Source of the DNA: Flectonema sp. DT1601
Taxonomy: Eukaryota; Euglenozoa; Diplonemea; Diplonemida; Diplonemidae
Reading direction: 5' to 3'
DNA length: 64,000 nt
Assembly (NCBI GenBank): GCA_964019425.1
Contig: OZ025782.1
Coordinates: 1,302,001 to 1,366,000 of the forward strand
The notes under the pieces were generated by a model. That model had not been told where the DNA came from and searched no databases. It worked only from the letters and a program-made list of their open reading frames with translations. Shown in pieces: positions 26,501 to 33,840 of this stretch (the stretch's first letter is position 1; every line of letters starts with the position of its first letter). The translations under genes and the position numbers were made by a program.

Positions 26501-26790
26501 GATTCTGGATGAGTAGTCGCATAGTGTAAGGCAGTGTCGCCTGTTGTTGGATGTCTCACACTCCAATCCGCACCTTCATTTAGTAAGAATAATGTTGTAT
26601 TATATGCTCCTTCCTTAGCAGCAATTTGAAGAAGCGTCAGTCCATTCGTAATTTTCATATCGATAGAATGAGTTGCTAGCCATTCTTTAACATCATCAGC
26701 AGTGGTGCTGCTGTCTTCATCACTGATTTGTACATCTCCAGTAAGTCTCTTCATCTTGCTGAGTACACTTCCATCAGTATCGATGTTCAT
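14599..26790 (-). CDS. Giant multidomain scaffold (ankyrin, pentapeptide, beta-propeller, TPR-like and SH3b-like modules)
   Basis: 4,063 residues in a single 12.2 kb exon. Order seen: ankyrin repeats at about 48-110 and 410-490; a long helical region; a pentapeptide-type stretch at about 1375-1415 (FRNCVFLNCEFKNCTF); WD/propeller-like repeats at about 1475-1790 (with VDIWEIESG and IEVWELAS); TPR-like helices at about 1820-2060; more ankyrin-like repeats at about 2150-2215 and beyond; at least four SH3b-like segments near 3170-3215, 3445-3490, 3565-3635 and 3820-3905, several ending in GWV, GWA or GWI; and a Gln/Ser-rich C-terminus. No signal peptide or membrane span was seen, so it is probably cytosolic. 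No catalytic motif was recognised. The whole is unlike any single known family; a scaffold role is inferred. An acceptor-like AG (26805-26806) lies 14 nt before the ATG. Codon use is AT-leaning, unlike the giant vWA gene. Confidence 0.85.
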   Translation of the reverse strand: MNIDTDGSVLSKMKRLTGDVQISDEDSSTTADDVKEWLATHSIDMKITNGLTLLQIAAKEGAYNTTLFLLNEGADWSVRHPTTGDTALHYATTHPESNILKLLADRGTPSCDVENSSAETPLSLVLSNFLMLQRSDENKKSTALKLLLDKTSPDTVFRIVTRFLKNNTVAGIQVLIETATTSGNSKIVNLIVTCLERSNKTIAMDSVMLKAIKKNDLTILNMLCSSTITFDQDRSEALAMALQYGNNIVIDMLRQLQVTQQSGQRVSRTSSSGKRTSIGQEVDFISTSQEYAQHAIVSRLYNYISDGSPRNINSLLATVKTDNKTLGSVACSPASGEKFTILTTLFNKGKASKGDSNSPNSNGNFNENTYDAYFTAFVSLIGVSDPEAVEKFLEETNIGGDIVIDSICYFNQTLLYTAVCSGNSSVASLLIEKGADVDFPGPQQSTPLHAAVAAHSDILVELLLSKNADSSVANVFGESPLTCALSSRTRVPDSIIHSLLLRSNVDILRDCIDTNTESSNDTSQLLLKYAIQYSILNSVKVLTQGLRIPVNKEIVVQNRSMPLYFQDLGVSQITDQVTNSSSMKSMSGSMPQLVNSESPQLKDAVESVDFRSRCASPPRLSEEFSSEVVTSFCSPLFLSLISSIPDGQLDFGSESQQTDRKEVVIFLLSIGAHLSPAECEAVATQLEDTSATPAVTTAIWKIFKNPDHRQTLTQQLCRHGSSIAAAALLGGYDCALGDVLRFEQQSVAEGISPSSVVEKLSSNSLSHYLSVIGPDHFNFLYPISDSSSTSGDIQWCTLAHLILLLNYSKIENGDKLFDDCVSVLLTFGIKFDTLGYTGDGNLTAETTALENSIQQLPNNILTKIIPSVVNVSVKLLSGLCGNDILTDVEKGSCFVDLLLKSVISTLEELSFGDFKKIMLLTVANKDPHIINNLKSVIPKAIIALKSLGSSSEIVSFTKSLIKQTEDIGVVEVIIASLLSTGMIEKNDIEKYISKNELINLKWYCDSTSSTNDLVGNLSIEKSRMVISHSTVNKKNIDTTDMCVVNLSTVTVILSSMGVVGLLSKFDIFCSKELINRHRDIIIAAHDSIKSLQQSFETVALEERDAFNNWIQKSSTDLLIVSSSTASSNSCLGILAAVSSVPDTILFEISLHGINNNNNFCLSTELFKDFDDPMRIGTDIALRFGKGNIFIVLSGGGDSIAISSLIKQLKTNPKSILEKNCRFIWYSDDLISIDSSAATTIVCRGDPEEDLCGGNSNELLATALQLSYFNCLKSDENYSKATLSQLVMTRNNIPTFRNNKKRLNLVASHIVDSAVCDDSDFPPEVLLHNPSSILLQECIEMASTRLISPSYYENLSSSLTSVELCNKSRGGILSLLCASEFSLDRFVLNNLTFELANLTDATIIGASFRNCVFLNCEFKNCTFACCDITSAVFLPLSLGTGRPVFLNCENLSVAPAINPCHGVSRESLMQPNSELVEKNDDSGNRTYAVLTPDKRLVCVSGEKGVDIWEIESGRKWVSIPTAGTVDEVLSHDLGGNGTGHTSIILSTSGNIEVWELASRANQVHTKNHEEITKHNSIPCMAILNGVLYYSESGNINKLKIRSNGKLLAIRGISSIKTCHTSGEDGRIVQMCASPVTNSIVTLGEDGVVTVLDTVAFQSLLLEPKLTTKPFSTRRIAVTGCFILIAHNCNLKIWHHEINRSSLTLVDHEKYCSQITELSAASIGTQYVVSMNNGCVSLTDYSCGRRVPLVAIPMSGVGRSISVFETGELMLICTPSDIQIKTLPHGILKSSVSRNGIAGNSFSEISGTSLHKTENLLSTEAYLKAATLGYSHAAYKLLAKSTLSHNECTKLVESLPTTSQKRVAKGKLRKKEAEAKRCFELAIEIDPEKICSSARIELGKLLQSRTVEQRRLFREAIAMDVNNSDAYLELANSLGPKETTELPNCTERFKRIDLIRIAIARNPLDPKPYFELAVMMGTKSSITLFSKLFINDRLTQKVTKQDLLNQVLELDINLELYLVLEERGIEDDVLLPQYRNAYLTMLEEDFKESCKEGIRTEDIDSVREVMIKQANRYHKHPDRYTSYFDNIKQHFEDALTLAKRRPLSISNAHYSIAFYILGYLSDADRVTAVSELSEFVEAFSTNILFGTYGHSAVTLIEHYHPHIETVQNGRTPLQYAALNGWYQVCKILLGTPGYIEYERTAGDASALFYAVVGLKDHSATELDFTATIAVLCSSSVIPLRYIKESSEACLDDPLTSGSHTLLYFLLTSSCDEAVQQLLKRGSDPGTEVSSRDGKTEPLLAAALRDRHTRALENQQITPLSGSTAMCLLESAVKKSNLDLCTLVSTNFKNLLQNFQVPDGISSPVETALRERKPAPLCLFLVQELSELVPSPNVALSLAVAYFEDCVDGNKLCQDYRSLVREIHTHNKVILGDAEATVLLCRIVVEYAKQHDKLFIPMTVALGVREVQVVWELQCDLTTASFRTWMAEEVLSDIGEEISNECYKITSKEWGDINFALSFFAAFHSTDPPQDKYLKTESYRKFISRLSMDSSYPKLLFGSTRINAQYLRDTAMVNLDSFLFSVDGYRTLLISSIHNQEWDKFQYLLQEVDCNVLTADGGALSALYCQAGKCCETTYQNMVNLIVGKCNRIVLDDLNTRYPDIQGKVEYSNLCNTIIKQGNLSMLEALVIDYNMDPRLDDESLDCNLFLIGWKEHVSQSETIDDSVVRPPPTRLKAILWLFAHQMQHGIKPHETVMSIVSDLQAEYLGDYQDWFGSSIQHVLKIFAMCGNTAVVMHLLPSYMGDKNWLSRKLFNIAVENKAIGTSLFLLSVLDNKNAGEAVQLYTSDHLDELREHFNNDTETSINNPAAVNKTLLQLAIENTNTPLASTCIQLGATATVAITQLAISKKMLIEGKQLLSLIQKDIIDGYEMEMLSNSTNTLLVTLCCANQELSAPHQSQKVISDILAAMISQVLQCTVWQRQFKQLVEELQLLANQLGRSCSGRHLTEFDKLPPRPPGVAAYISREQCVELRQLRTLKDDYDPAFRAMYSKISDKITAMLDHDAYEDWAPPLISTGWEDSIEMLHACVISAEIFESVHSNDSIVESIRYRLTEFKKRLPKSISISNILSTGYTELLASLDPVPVGVICQAISIDDLAVYSEFITDSEGVSSGRPTHFIKIIKAQTSMLVLDTSNENFIKVVQDGVTGWVSRSAVNEIPLHVYDKTVMRVQVILSEISPPIPIHSCFEQTIKKGAITYNYVLILQPILRRGDSPKDRVINQCSKQIRELINKKWIETEGAGNIFICGIGTGQTGGNAYCSAEVSRLQSENAKHQVDSELYTKISVALRQLIYIERLCNSVTVGNSEEGKEVTVDGDVHLKLLGIKNKATEHYKSLHSEMYKQTERLLTAPDHNGVVCAKPLQIPPRASIRDNTLEVDTVIYSLTSQLVVRSGPSRVHPHLATIEIGATITVVQDYSFTGGRGSSEEHWYYILSSNPKAKLSDTNVNQIGQTKKGHVEGFILFNELKSLFAPQQDTETQQHQTEASNTPTSTLSLSDGLLGEQFMQAPPGITHQVIFLRETPLFISETSDRVIPCVGKQWAPALVLRDIEGCSRVSVLSHYKSPVKYQGWANRSDIRVLRLPFVDDFCRQILRKLDESRTQNLLLENFVIHSAFKLHNNKICFIVMPNFRQKGDQVTHMYPKINKGWEKVIEGEAVEVRTYHENEHRISEAFEKAGLSSRRENENSGSSIENVKHRLSTYAEGLSEVVNMVRGCCPLDPTGALEAVHKLVTDLEEFPSPEVDLLEQDDGLGRVCYDPMGMEPTRNIDTPGVALVPLQLLQATPIYDRPSNVTFPRGVLPEHTTVYLQERKSYLSNADNLEELWGFVRTIALPQTQRLNQSDNINNNKVSGWIDLAKIADSAVKDQVRDNESRLLNKKLLVAATDRRTNPQGGQQGQGANSAKSTRQQLASTSEIPIAVEPAAVEGNEYMHPASHQIVAGNVVDYHKQQQLTHHSLPKSPSKHLKQQHPVQQMMLDDNSPDQHNDVDSRRNFFGTSIRNLKNGQPAPNSRK

Positions 26791-27734
26791 AATGTGCTTG
26801 TGCTCTGATTAGGTAGGAATTATATGTGATTTCAAACATTTGTTTTAAAAAAAAGAACCAATTCACTTCTAACGGTCAACAGAGAAAGATCGACTGACGT
26901 AATTGGACAGTAACAATGAAACTCTTCTCCAATAATAAATGTAATGTTAGCAAAAAGGCAGTGTACTCAAACAAATATTTTTTTTACAAATTAGTAAGAA
27001 AACAGCTTTCAATAGTCTTCGGAGCTACTGTCATTTTTTTCTGTGTCAAAGTCACTTGCTCATTGTTAGACTCTATAGGTGAGAGGATTACTAGCACACT
27101 ACTCTTGTCGTCAGTGGATCACATCATCTTCCTTGTCTGTAAAAAAGAGATATAATAAACCAAAACTACCAAGTCACACCTACTGGACCCATTACGATAT
27201 TAAGAAAACATTTGGTTAGACGGTGGGTAGGTTACATGATTGTTTCTTAAAAAGACGAATTAGGAGTGAAGATGATCTCAAAAAAGGTAAACCTGAACGA
27301 TGTTGTCGCTCCTTTCCTCGTATTTGATTCGTTGTTTGAATTCATTATATTTGGCAAAAACTTTCTATCAGAGTTTCTGACTAGCAAAAAAAAAAAAAAA
27401 AAAAAAAAAAAACGTGAATAAAAAGACAACAAAAAAAGAAAAAACGTTGCTTGTCTACAGCCTCGGGTTTTCTAAGCAACACGTTTGATGTAGTTTGTCT
27501 CGATTGACATGCCCAGAATTCAAATAAGAATTAAATGACGAGGGAAGGGAAAGCAGAAAAAAAAACAGTGTTGACCACCAACAATGACTCACCATCATTG
27601 CGTGCCAACTAACCAATAATGTAAATAGGACAAAATCATTTTTCAAAGGCACTGTAACCAAAGGCTGAAAAACGTTGGTGCGTGATTTTTGATACGTTCA
27701 AAAAAAAAGAAAACAGGTTAGGAAAGCAACAACA
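26791..27734. other. Intergenic spacer
   Basis: About 0.94 kb of AT-rich DNA holding the 3' flank of the PhoD-like gene and the short 5' leader of the scaffold gene. A 25-30 nt A run lies near 27385-27412. Small frames on both strands lack codon bias or recognisable domains, and I see no RNA gene. Confidence 0.6.
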
Positions 27735-28964
27735 TTATGCGACCTTCACCTTAGATGGCGGACTGCAGCATTGAATTAAAGAAAATAAAATAAATACAAT
27801 ACATATGATTAATCCCCAGAAGACAATCACAAATGAATTAAAACATGAAAAAGGTGTTGCTGGAAGCAGTACAGTCGGAGAACGAAGAGGAAGTGTCTTC
27901 GTAAGTTGTGGGTTATTACTATCATCAAGAATCGAGAACTTCATCGTTGAATCCTCCCAATTAACAGTCAGATGAAGATAGTTAAAACCAGTGAAAAAAT
28001 CATTTCCACTAACACGGTGATTCCCAAACGATCTCAAAATAGAATCACAAATTAAAGGAGTGAACTGAGTCGCACAAGTATGAGTCATTCCACTGGTAGT
28101 AAATTCATTATATCCCATTTCAGCAAAGTGAACATCCCCAGATAGAAATGTCACAGTATTAGTACCATTGAGTAGTGATAATAAACGTTGTTGAGAAGTT
28201 GAAAAATGACCCCAAGACTCAACTAACGGAATGGATGTATTTACTTGTATTGATGACACAATTATGAATCCATCAAGAGGTTCTTTTAAAATATTTTCAA
28301 ACCACCTCCATTGATCTTCCCCTAAAACATCACCACCATCATTATATCCAATGAGAGCTGCGAATAATCTTGATGATGCAGCAATCAGAGGATGCAGTCT
28401 TACAAAAGGCTGTAGCACTTCTAATGGAAAAGCATCTCTGTGGGTTCTGGTGTCCAATAAGATTACGCCTATTGACTGAGAAGGGTTCTTGGGGTTCGAT
28501 ACTTTGTGTGCGCTGTACACTCCATTTCTCTCTCTTCTCGAAGATGAGTCTGGGAGTTTTAAAAAATCAAGAAACATGTCTTGTAGAATATTATTATCGC
28601 TGATGATTCCTTCATCGTTTGCTCCTCTGTCGTGATCGTCCCATGTGCCGTCAATGTGAGATACGGAGCTTAAGAATTTTTTATATTGAGGATGATTAAC
28701 CTGTCCTTCAAAAGCTTCTTTCAGAGATGTGTTATTGTGATGTTGAACAGGGTATACAGCATCACCAACCCAATAGAATCCTTCAACGTTTTTTTCTAGC
28801 ATCTTATCCCAAAGAGGTTGTTTCACTATGGGTCCTCCTCCCTTAGGAAAAACCCTATTACAACTTCCAAATGCTACAGAACTGCCTGACCATCGACTGT
28901 CCCATTCAGCTACTGGTGAGACTCCAAAAAGAGACACTACTACTAAAGGCAATGCATGCAGCAT
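27735..28964 (-). CDS. PhoD-like metallophosphatase with signal peptide and C-terminal membrane anchor
   Basis: 409 residues in one exon. A hydrophobic start (MLHALPLVVVSLFGVSPV) looks like a signal peptide. The PhoD signature follows: FGSCN, then GDAVY, then GTWDDHDRGANDE and later LSGDVHFAE. These are the metal and catalytic motifs of the family, which hydrolyses phosphomonoesters or phosphodiesters with Ca/Fe-type centres. A C-terminal hydrophobic segment (FVIVFWGLIICIVFILFSLI) and a short basic tail would leave the enzyme facing the lumen or outside, anchored in the membrane. All core motifs look intact. An acceptor-like AG (28995-28996, in ACTACAG) lies 30 nt before the ATG. A role in phosphate scavenging or phospholipid turnover is inferred only from the family. 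Confidence 0.92.
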   Translation of the reverse strand: MLHALPLVVVSLFGVSPVAEWDSRWSGSSVAFGSCNRVFPKGGGPIVKQPLWDKMLEKNVEGFYWVGDAVYPVQHHNNTSLKEAFEGQVNHPQYKKFLSSVSHIDGTWDDHDRGANDEGIISDNNILQDMFLDFLKLPDSSSRRERNGVYSAHKVSNPKNPSQSIGVILLDTRTHRDAFPLEVLQPFVRLHPLIAASSRLFAALIGYNDGGDVLGEDQWRWFENILKEPLDGFIIVSSIQVNTSIPLVESWGHFSTSQQRLLSLLNGTNTVTFLSGDVHFAEMGYNEFTTSGMTHTCATQFTPLICDSILRSFGNHRVSGNDFFTGFNYLHLTVNWEDSTMKFSILDDSNNPQLTKTLPLRSPTVLLPATPFSCFNSFVIVFWGLIICIVFILFSLIQCCSPPSKVKVA

Positions 28965-29846
28965 TGTTGTTGGGATTTATTTTTTTTGAAAGTCCTGTAG
29001 TTTTTAGATAGGTCTAATGTAGTAGCGATTAAATGACCAAATCGGTATCCCTTACCCAGCCCTCTTCAATGAAACTTATCTTCCCCATGCAATATCGATT
29101 GTCATTAACCTATTTTTTAGAATAAAAAAAAAATAAAAAATAAAAATTAACAAAATGATACTTCAACACCAATGTAAGGGAGACATTTCAGAAATAAACA
29201 CAACAGCTATCAATCGGAAAGGATGAAAGGATAGTAGAAAGAAGGGCCCTTCCTGTTTGTGATAAGGCGTATACAAGTAGTACAGACTACCAGTATAGAA
29301 AACTATAGAGAAAGCTTATGATTTATTCATTTCCTTTTTTTGACTCCTTTGCAGTGCAAAAGACTACCAAAAAAAAACACGATTTTTTATTCAAATATTG
29401 AGAAACGAAAATGGAAAAAAAAAAAAGAAGACATCGAGCTCTCTGCATGCCTGTAGCCATAAATAGGTTAGAGAAGGGTTGGCGATACAATAAAAGAGAG
29501 GACGAATATAAAAATGTAACTTGTCATAAAAGTAAACAAGGGAACGAGATATCAACTCCAACAAGAATCCCATAAAATTATAAATACAAAATAAGTTCAA
29601 TCAAAAATATAATTAAAATTTAATCGGAATAGGGCTTTTGAAGGCCTCTCAGGTCGGAACTTTTCCGTCTCCCTCTACAGGTTCCTGCTAGTCATAGAAT
29701 AGTTTAAATAAATAAGAATATGAAGGGGAACGAGTCCTTCGGAGATAGACGTCAGAAATCATAAAAATAAAAATGAAAAGGTCAATCAAACAAGTGCAAG
29801 TAAGTTTTGTATACGAGGTTTATAAAAGTATCTCGCGAGGCAAACT
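28965..29846. other. Intergenic spacer
   Basis: About 0.88 kb of AT-rich DNA between the downstream exoribonuclease copy and the PhoD-like gene. It contains short A/T runs (near 29128, 29413). I see no coding region or RNA gene beyond the 30-base leader next to 28964. Confidence 0.6.
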
Positions 29847-32613
29847 CTACCGTTCCAAAGCCGCCAAGACCTCCTCTTCAGTCACAAGTTCAGATCGCGG
29901 AGGCGGCTGTAATTGGGTTGTGAAGTCAAGCTTCTGCCCAGGCTTGAAAGAAACATTTACTTCCCACCCATCTAAGATAGAAGCCTCCTGATACAAACCA
30001 TCCTCCCACTGAATGTATATAACTCCATCTTTTGAATTACACTTGTTTGTTCCAATCCACAGTTGATCTTTAGGTCCGTTATCATGAAACAGTTCTCGTT
30101 CGCAGTCGATTGATGGAAGAAATATCTGAAAGGACTTGTCTGCTATCTTTGTTAGAGTCGCGTGGTGTTTCTCAATGTGATTAACACGACCATCAACCTT
30201 GTTTTGTTCATAAAGAGATTGAAGGTACAAACAGTAGTATAGTTCAGTAGATCCTCTAGAGCAGTTTCTTGCTAAATCTTTCTTTTCATTGCAATGAATA
30301 GCGATATCTGCTACATCTGACTCGTGCATTAGTAGCTCACCACTTGGGAGGTCTTTAGGGGAGATGGAAATCTTGTCTTCAGCTACTCCTTCACGAAGAG
30401 CTCTGTTTACCATCGACTCAATCTCTAAGGCACACTTCAACACACGATGAACTACCAAGTCAGCATATCTTCTAATAGGACTCGTAAAGTGAGTGTACAG
30501 AGGTAAATTCAAAGCAAAATGACTCAGAGCGTGATCAGCAGCTTCAGTTGTACAACAATACTTCGCGAGCTTCATACATCTGATGGTGAGAGCTTTGATG
30601 GTGGCGGCTTCCTTGTGACCCCGCAGGCGTTCGAGGGAATCAGCGAGTAGTTTTCCAGAAGAAGTGCCCAAAGCATGACCTCCTCTTTCTAATGCGGTAG
30701 CCAGAGTCTTAAAGCGAGAGGCATCCGGAGATTCGTGCCAACGTGCAAGAGCGTTATCAGGGCAGAACTCGATAGTCTTTTCAGTTACTCGAGCATTTGC
30801 CATGACCATGAATTCCTCAACCAGCCAGTTCGCTTCTGCAGTCTCGTGGAGATGCCATCCTCTTGGCGCCATGTTCGAGTTGTTGTCTTCGAAGTCGAAG
30901 TACATTCTCGGCTGATTCATAGACAAGGCACCTCTATCAAAACGAGCTTGTCTGATGTTTGAAGCAATAGTCCAGAGACCATGAACTGCGTCTTTTATAT
31001 TTTGAATTGCCCAGTTGTGACGACGAGGAGGAATGTGCGACAAATCCAAACAACTTGGATTAAATTTGTCATCAATGATGTCCTGCGCATCTTCGTACGC
31101 CATCTTACACTGATTTCTGATAACAGTTTGTCCCATCCACTCCTTTAAGATTCTACCACGTGAATCCATTGTCCACTCAACAGTAAAGGCAAGCTTATCA
31201 CCGAGAGTGTTTAATGAGCAATGTTCTTCACAGAGTTTACGAGGAAGCATCGGAATAACTTTCTGAACTAAATAAACAGATGTCGCTCTCTTACGAGCTT
31301 CTTCATCGAGTGCCGAACCAAACGGAACAAACGCAGACACGTCAGCAATGTGAACACCTACTCGGTAGTTACCTCCTCCGAGTGGTTCACATGATAGGGC
31401 GTCGTCTAAGTCACGTGCTGTCGCAGGATCGATAGAGACAACGAATCTCTCGTGTTTGGAACCGATTCTCATATCTCTTCTGTTTTTATCTTCACTAAGG
31501 ATCTTATCAATCGGAATCTTGTTGGGAATCTGAGAGATACATTCCTCTGAGAACTCATCAGTGTAGTCTACACCATGTTCCATTAATATAGCTCTCGACT
31601 GGTCTTCTACTTGAGTAGCACTACCTAGGATTCTTATAACTTCCGCTTGAGGAAAAGTTTTATTTGAATACCATCCTTTGATCTTTAAGTAAACTAAATA
31701 CGACTCAGGATCATCTCTTACGGTGCTGGGAAGAGAATCAGCAGCAACTTCCAGATGAGGGAATCTGAGTTGATTGTTTTTTTAAATATCACATTACATG
31801 ATACCGAGTAAGATAGAATAGAAAACATACCTTTCATCATACGAAACGAATCTCATGATTCTCTTACCCTTTGCGCCTTGGATAGCTTTAGCTGAATGGT
31901 TGATCTTGTGAAGGGATTTCCTGTTTTTTTTTTTTTTTTTTATTGTTAGTGGATCAGAATTAAAATAAGGAATTAGGAAAAACAAATACGATAACCATAC
32001 CAAATGTGAACAACTGTCCCTGTTACCATAACATTGTCTGGCAAGTCGGGTTTTGGGGCATCCTCAAGGGGGTCAATTTCGGGTCTGTTGGGGTGTTTTA
32101 GTTATTGGGTATTTGAAAACAACAACAACTCTATTATAAGAATGCATACTTTTTGAGACGTTGAATCTTCTGTAGAGCACGACAGACAACACGTTCGTTG
32201 TCAGGAAGACGAGATCTTTCGTTGATAGGTTTCTTTAAATCATCTTCTCTACTAACGATTACGACGCCGTCTACTTTCGGAGCGATTCCAGTTGGTTTGA
32301 TTCCCAAACCAGTTTTTGGTTTCCATTTGTCAGATGAGTTGATTTCGACTATCACAATATCTCCCTCTAAAGCTCTATTACGATCCAGCTTTCCCTCAAT
32401 ACACACGTCAATGTTATTCCATGAAGGATTTCTTACAAAGGAGAGATTGCTTCCAAATTTCTTATTCATATTCATCACACCCCTGACATATTTACCGCTC
32501 ATGACCCCATCAATTACTTCTTCCTTACTTATGTAATCCGGATAGCTTGGCGGCATAGCTCCTGGTTTTAATACGAAGGTACTTGCAGGCTTTTTATTAT
32601 TCCTTTGAGACAT
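29847..32613 (-). CDS. DIS3L2-like 3'-5' exoribonuclease (RNB family), downstream tandem copy
   Basis: Four exons: 32613-32150, 32084-32001, 31920-31831 and 31764-29847, giving 851 residues. Introns are 65, 80 and 66 nt, with donors GTATGC, GTATGG and GTATGT. Joins restore the family frame: LKK to PEIDP, HIW to KSLHK, and YDER to FPHLE. There is no PIN domain; the protein starts just before the cold-shock domains (YISKEEVIDGVMSGKYVRG), as in DIS3L2. The RNB core holds DPATARDLDDALS, with all four acidic metal ligands, so the enzyme should be active, degrading structured or uridylated RNA. The C-terminal S1-like region follows. The ATG at 32613 is chosen because homology begins there and an acceptor (32668-32669, in TATCCCTTTTCAG) lies 54 nt upstream. 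Much of exon 4 is nearly identical to the tandem copy at 33841-37437. Confidence 0.93.
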
Positions 32614-33840
32614 GGTAGTGATTAGGATTTGTGTGTGTGTTTTGTTGTTTTGTTTTTTGAAAAAAATCTGAAAAGGGATAAAATAAAATAAAATCACATT
32701 ACATAATACACGTAATCGATACCGACCTGGGACTAAATACTATCAATTTGACTGAACTGAAATCTCTTTTTTTTTTTTTTTTAAAATAATCTTTTTTTTT
32801 TTTCTTCTTGATTCCATTTTCTATTATGTTATTTAAAGGGGATGCACGTAATTTCATGACACGGTGAAGTGGAGGGAGTAGGTACTGTTAAATCGGTATT
32901 CTTCAGATTACTATTTTTTTTTTTTTTTTTTTTTTAAATTCTCACTTATCTTTTTTTTTTTTTTTTTTTTTCTCTTTCCATTTATAAATTTTTCGTTATT
33001 TAAATTTTTTCTTTTCTTTTTTCCTCGTATTAGGGTTGGTTAGTTTAAGAGCGAGCTCCGTGCGACATCTTTTCGACGACTTTCAAAAAAAAAAAAAAAA
33101 ATTATTAAATTTATAAGAGAAAAAGAAGAAAAATATCACAGGCGCTGGGCCAAACGGGTCTTTTTTTTTTTTTTTTTTTAAGATTTTTTTTTTCAGAACA
33201 CTCCACAACAAGGAACAGATAACTTGGCAAGTCACTCATACTGCTATGTTACTCACTTGCAGCTATAATTGAGTTAAAGAGCATGGGCTGCTTTATTCTT
33301 TTTTTGTTTTTTTGTTTTTTGATACAGACCTTACTGAAGGCTACAAAGGCTTTTCCAATTGCACCTAAAAGAATGCCACGATAGGTTAGAAGAGGTGGCA
33401 TTTTCATTTTCTGCTGGGTAGTAAGCAGCTTATGAAAGCAGAATTGGTCTTCAAAAAAAGAAATAATAAGATCAATCAGATACACCTGTTCATTCTGAGT
33501 GCACTACAAAACATGAAAAATCACAGTATAACTTTGTGATTGAAAAGATGAATAGCTGGGAAGGGGGGGAGAGCCGCGACCGTGATACTAAAGCAACAGG
33601 CAAACAAAAAAAACGAATTATCGGGATCGGGGGGGAAGGTTAATTCCAACTCTCTGAAATTCAATAAAAGAGAGAACACTAATAGTATATAACAATATCC
33701 GTACCTACCCGAAGCACAGGTTGCTTAGTATTAATGGTAAACTACAAACCGGTGATTTCACTTTCAGGAACAAGCCTCACAAAGTTGGAAAAAAAAAAGT
33801 GACGAGGGAATCCAATTCCTGATTAAGAATAAGTCTCTTT
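32614..33840. other. Intergenic spacer between the two exoribonuclease copies
   Basis: About 1.2 kb. It is dominated by T runs on the plus strand (near 32769, 32912, 32950, 33160) and A runs (33086). Only the 54-base presumed leader next to 32613 is interpretable. I see no gene. The spacer does not resemble the flank of the other copy, so the duplication was not a recent whole-block event. Confidence 0.6.

Noticed and set aside
26916-27155. 79-codon plus-strand frame with a hydrophobic segment
   Set aside because: It would be the only plus-strand gene in the window, is AT-composed, lacks homology I can recognise, and has no supporting splice or leader signal.
29000-33840. Long A/T runs as tails of retroposed genes or SINEs
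   Set aside because: Runs occur in both orientations in all spacers, with no target-site duplications or element bodies next to them.
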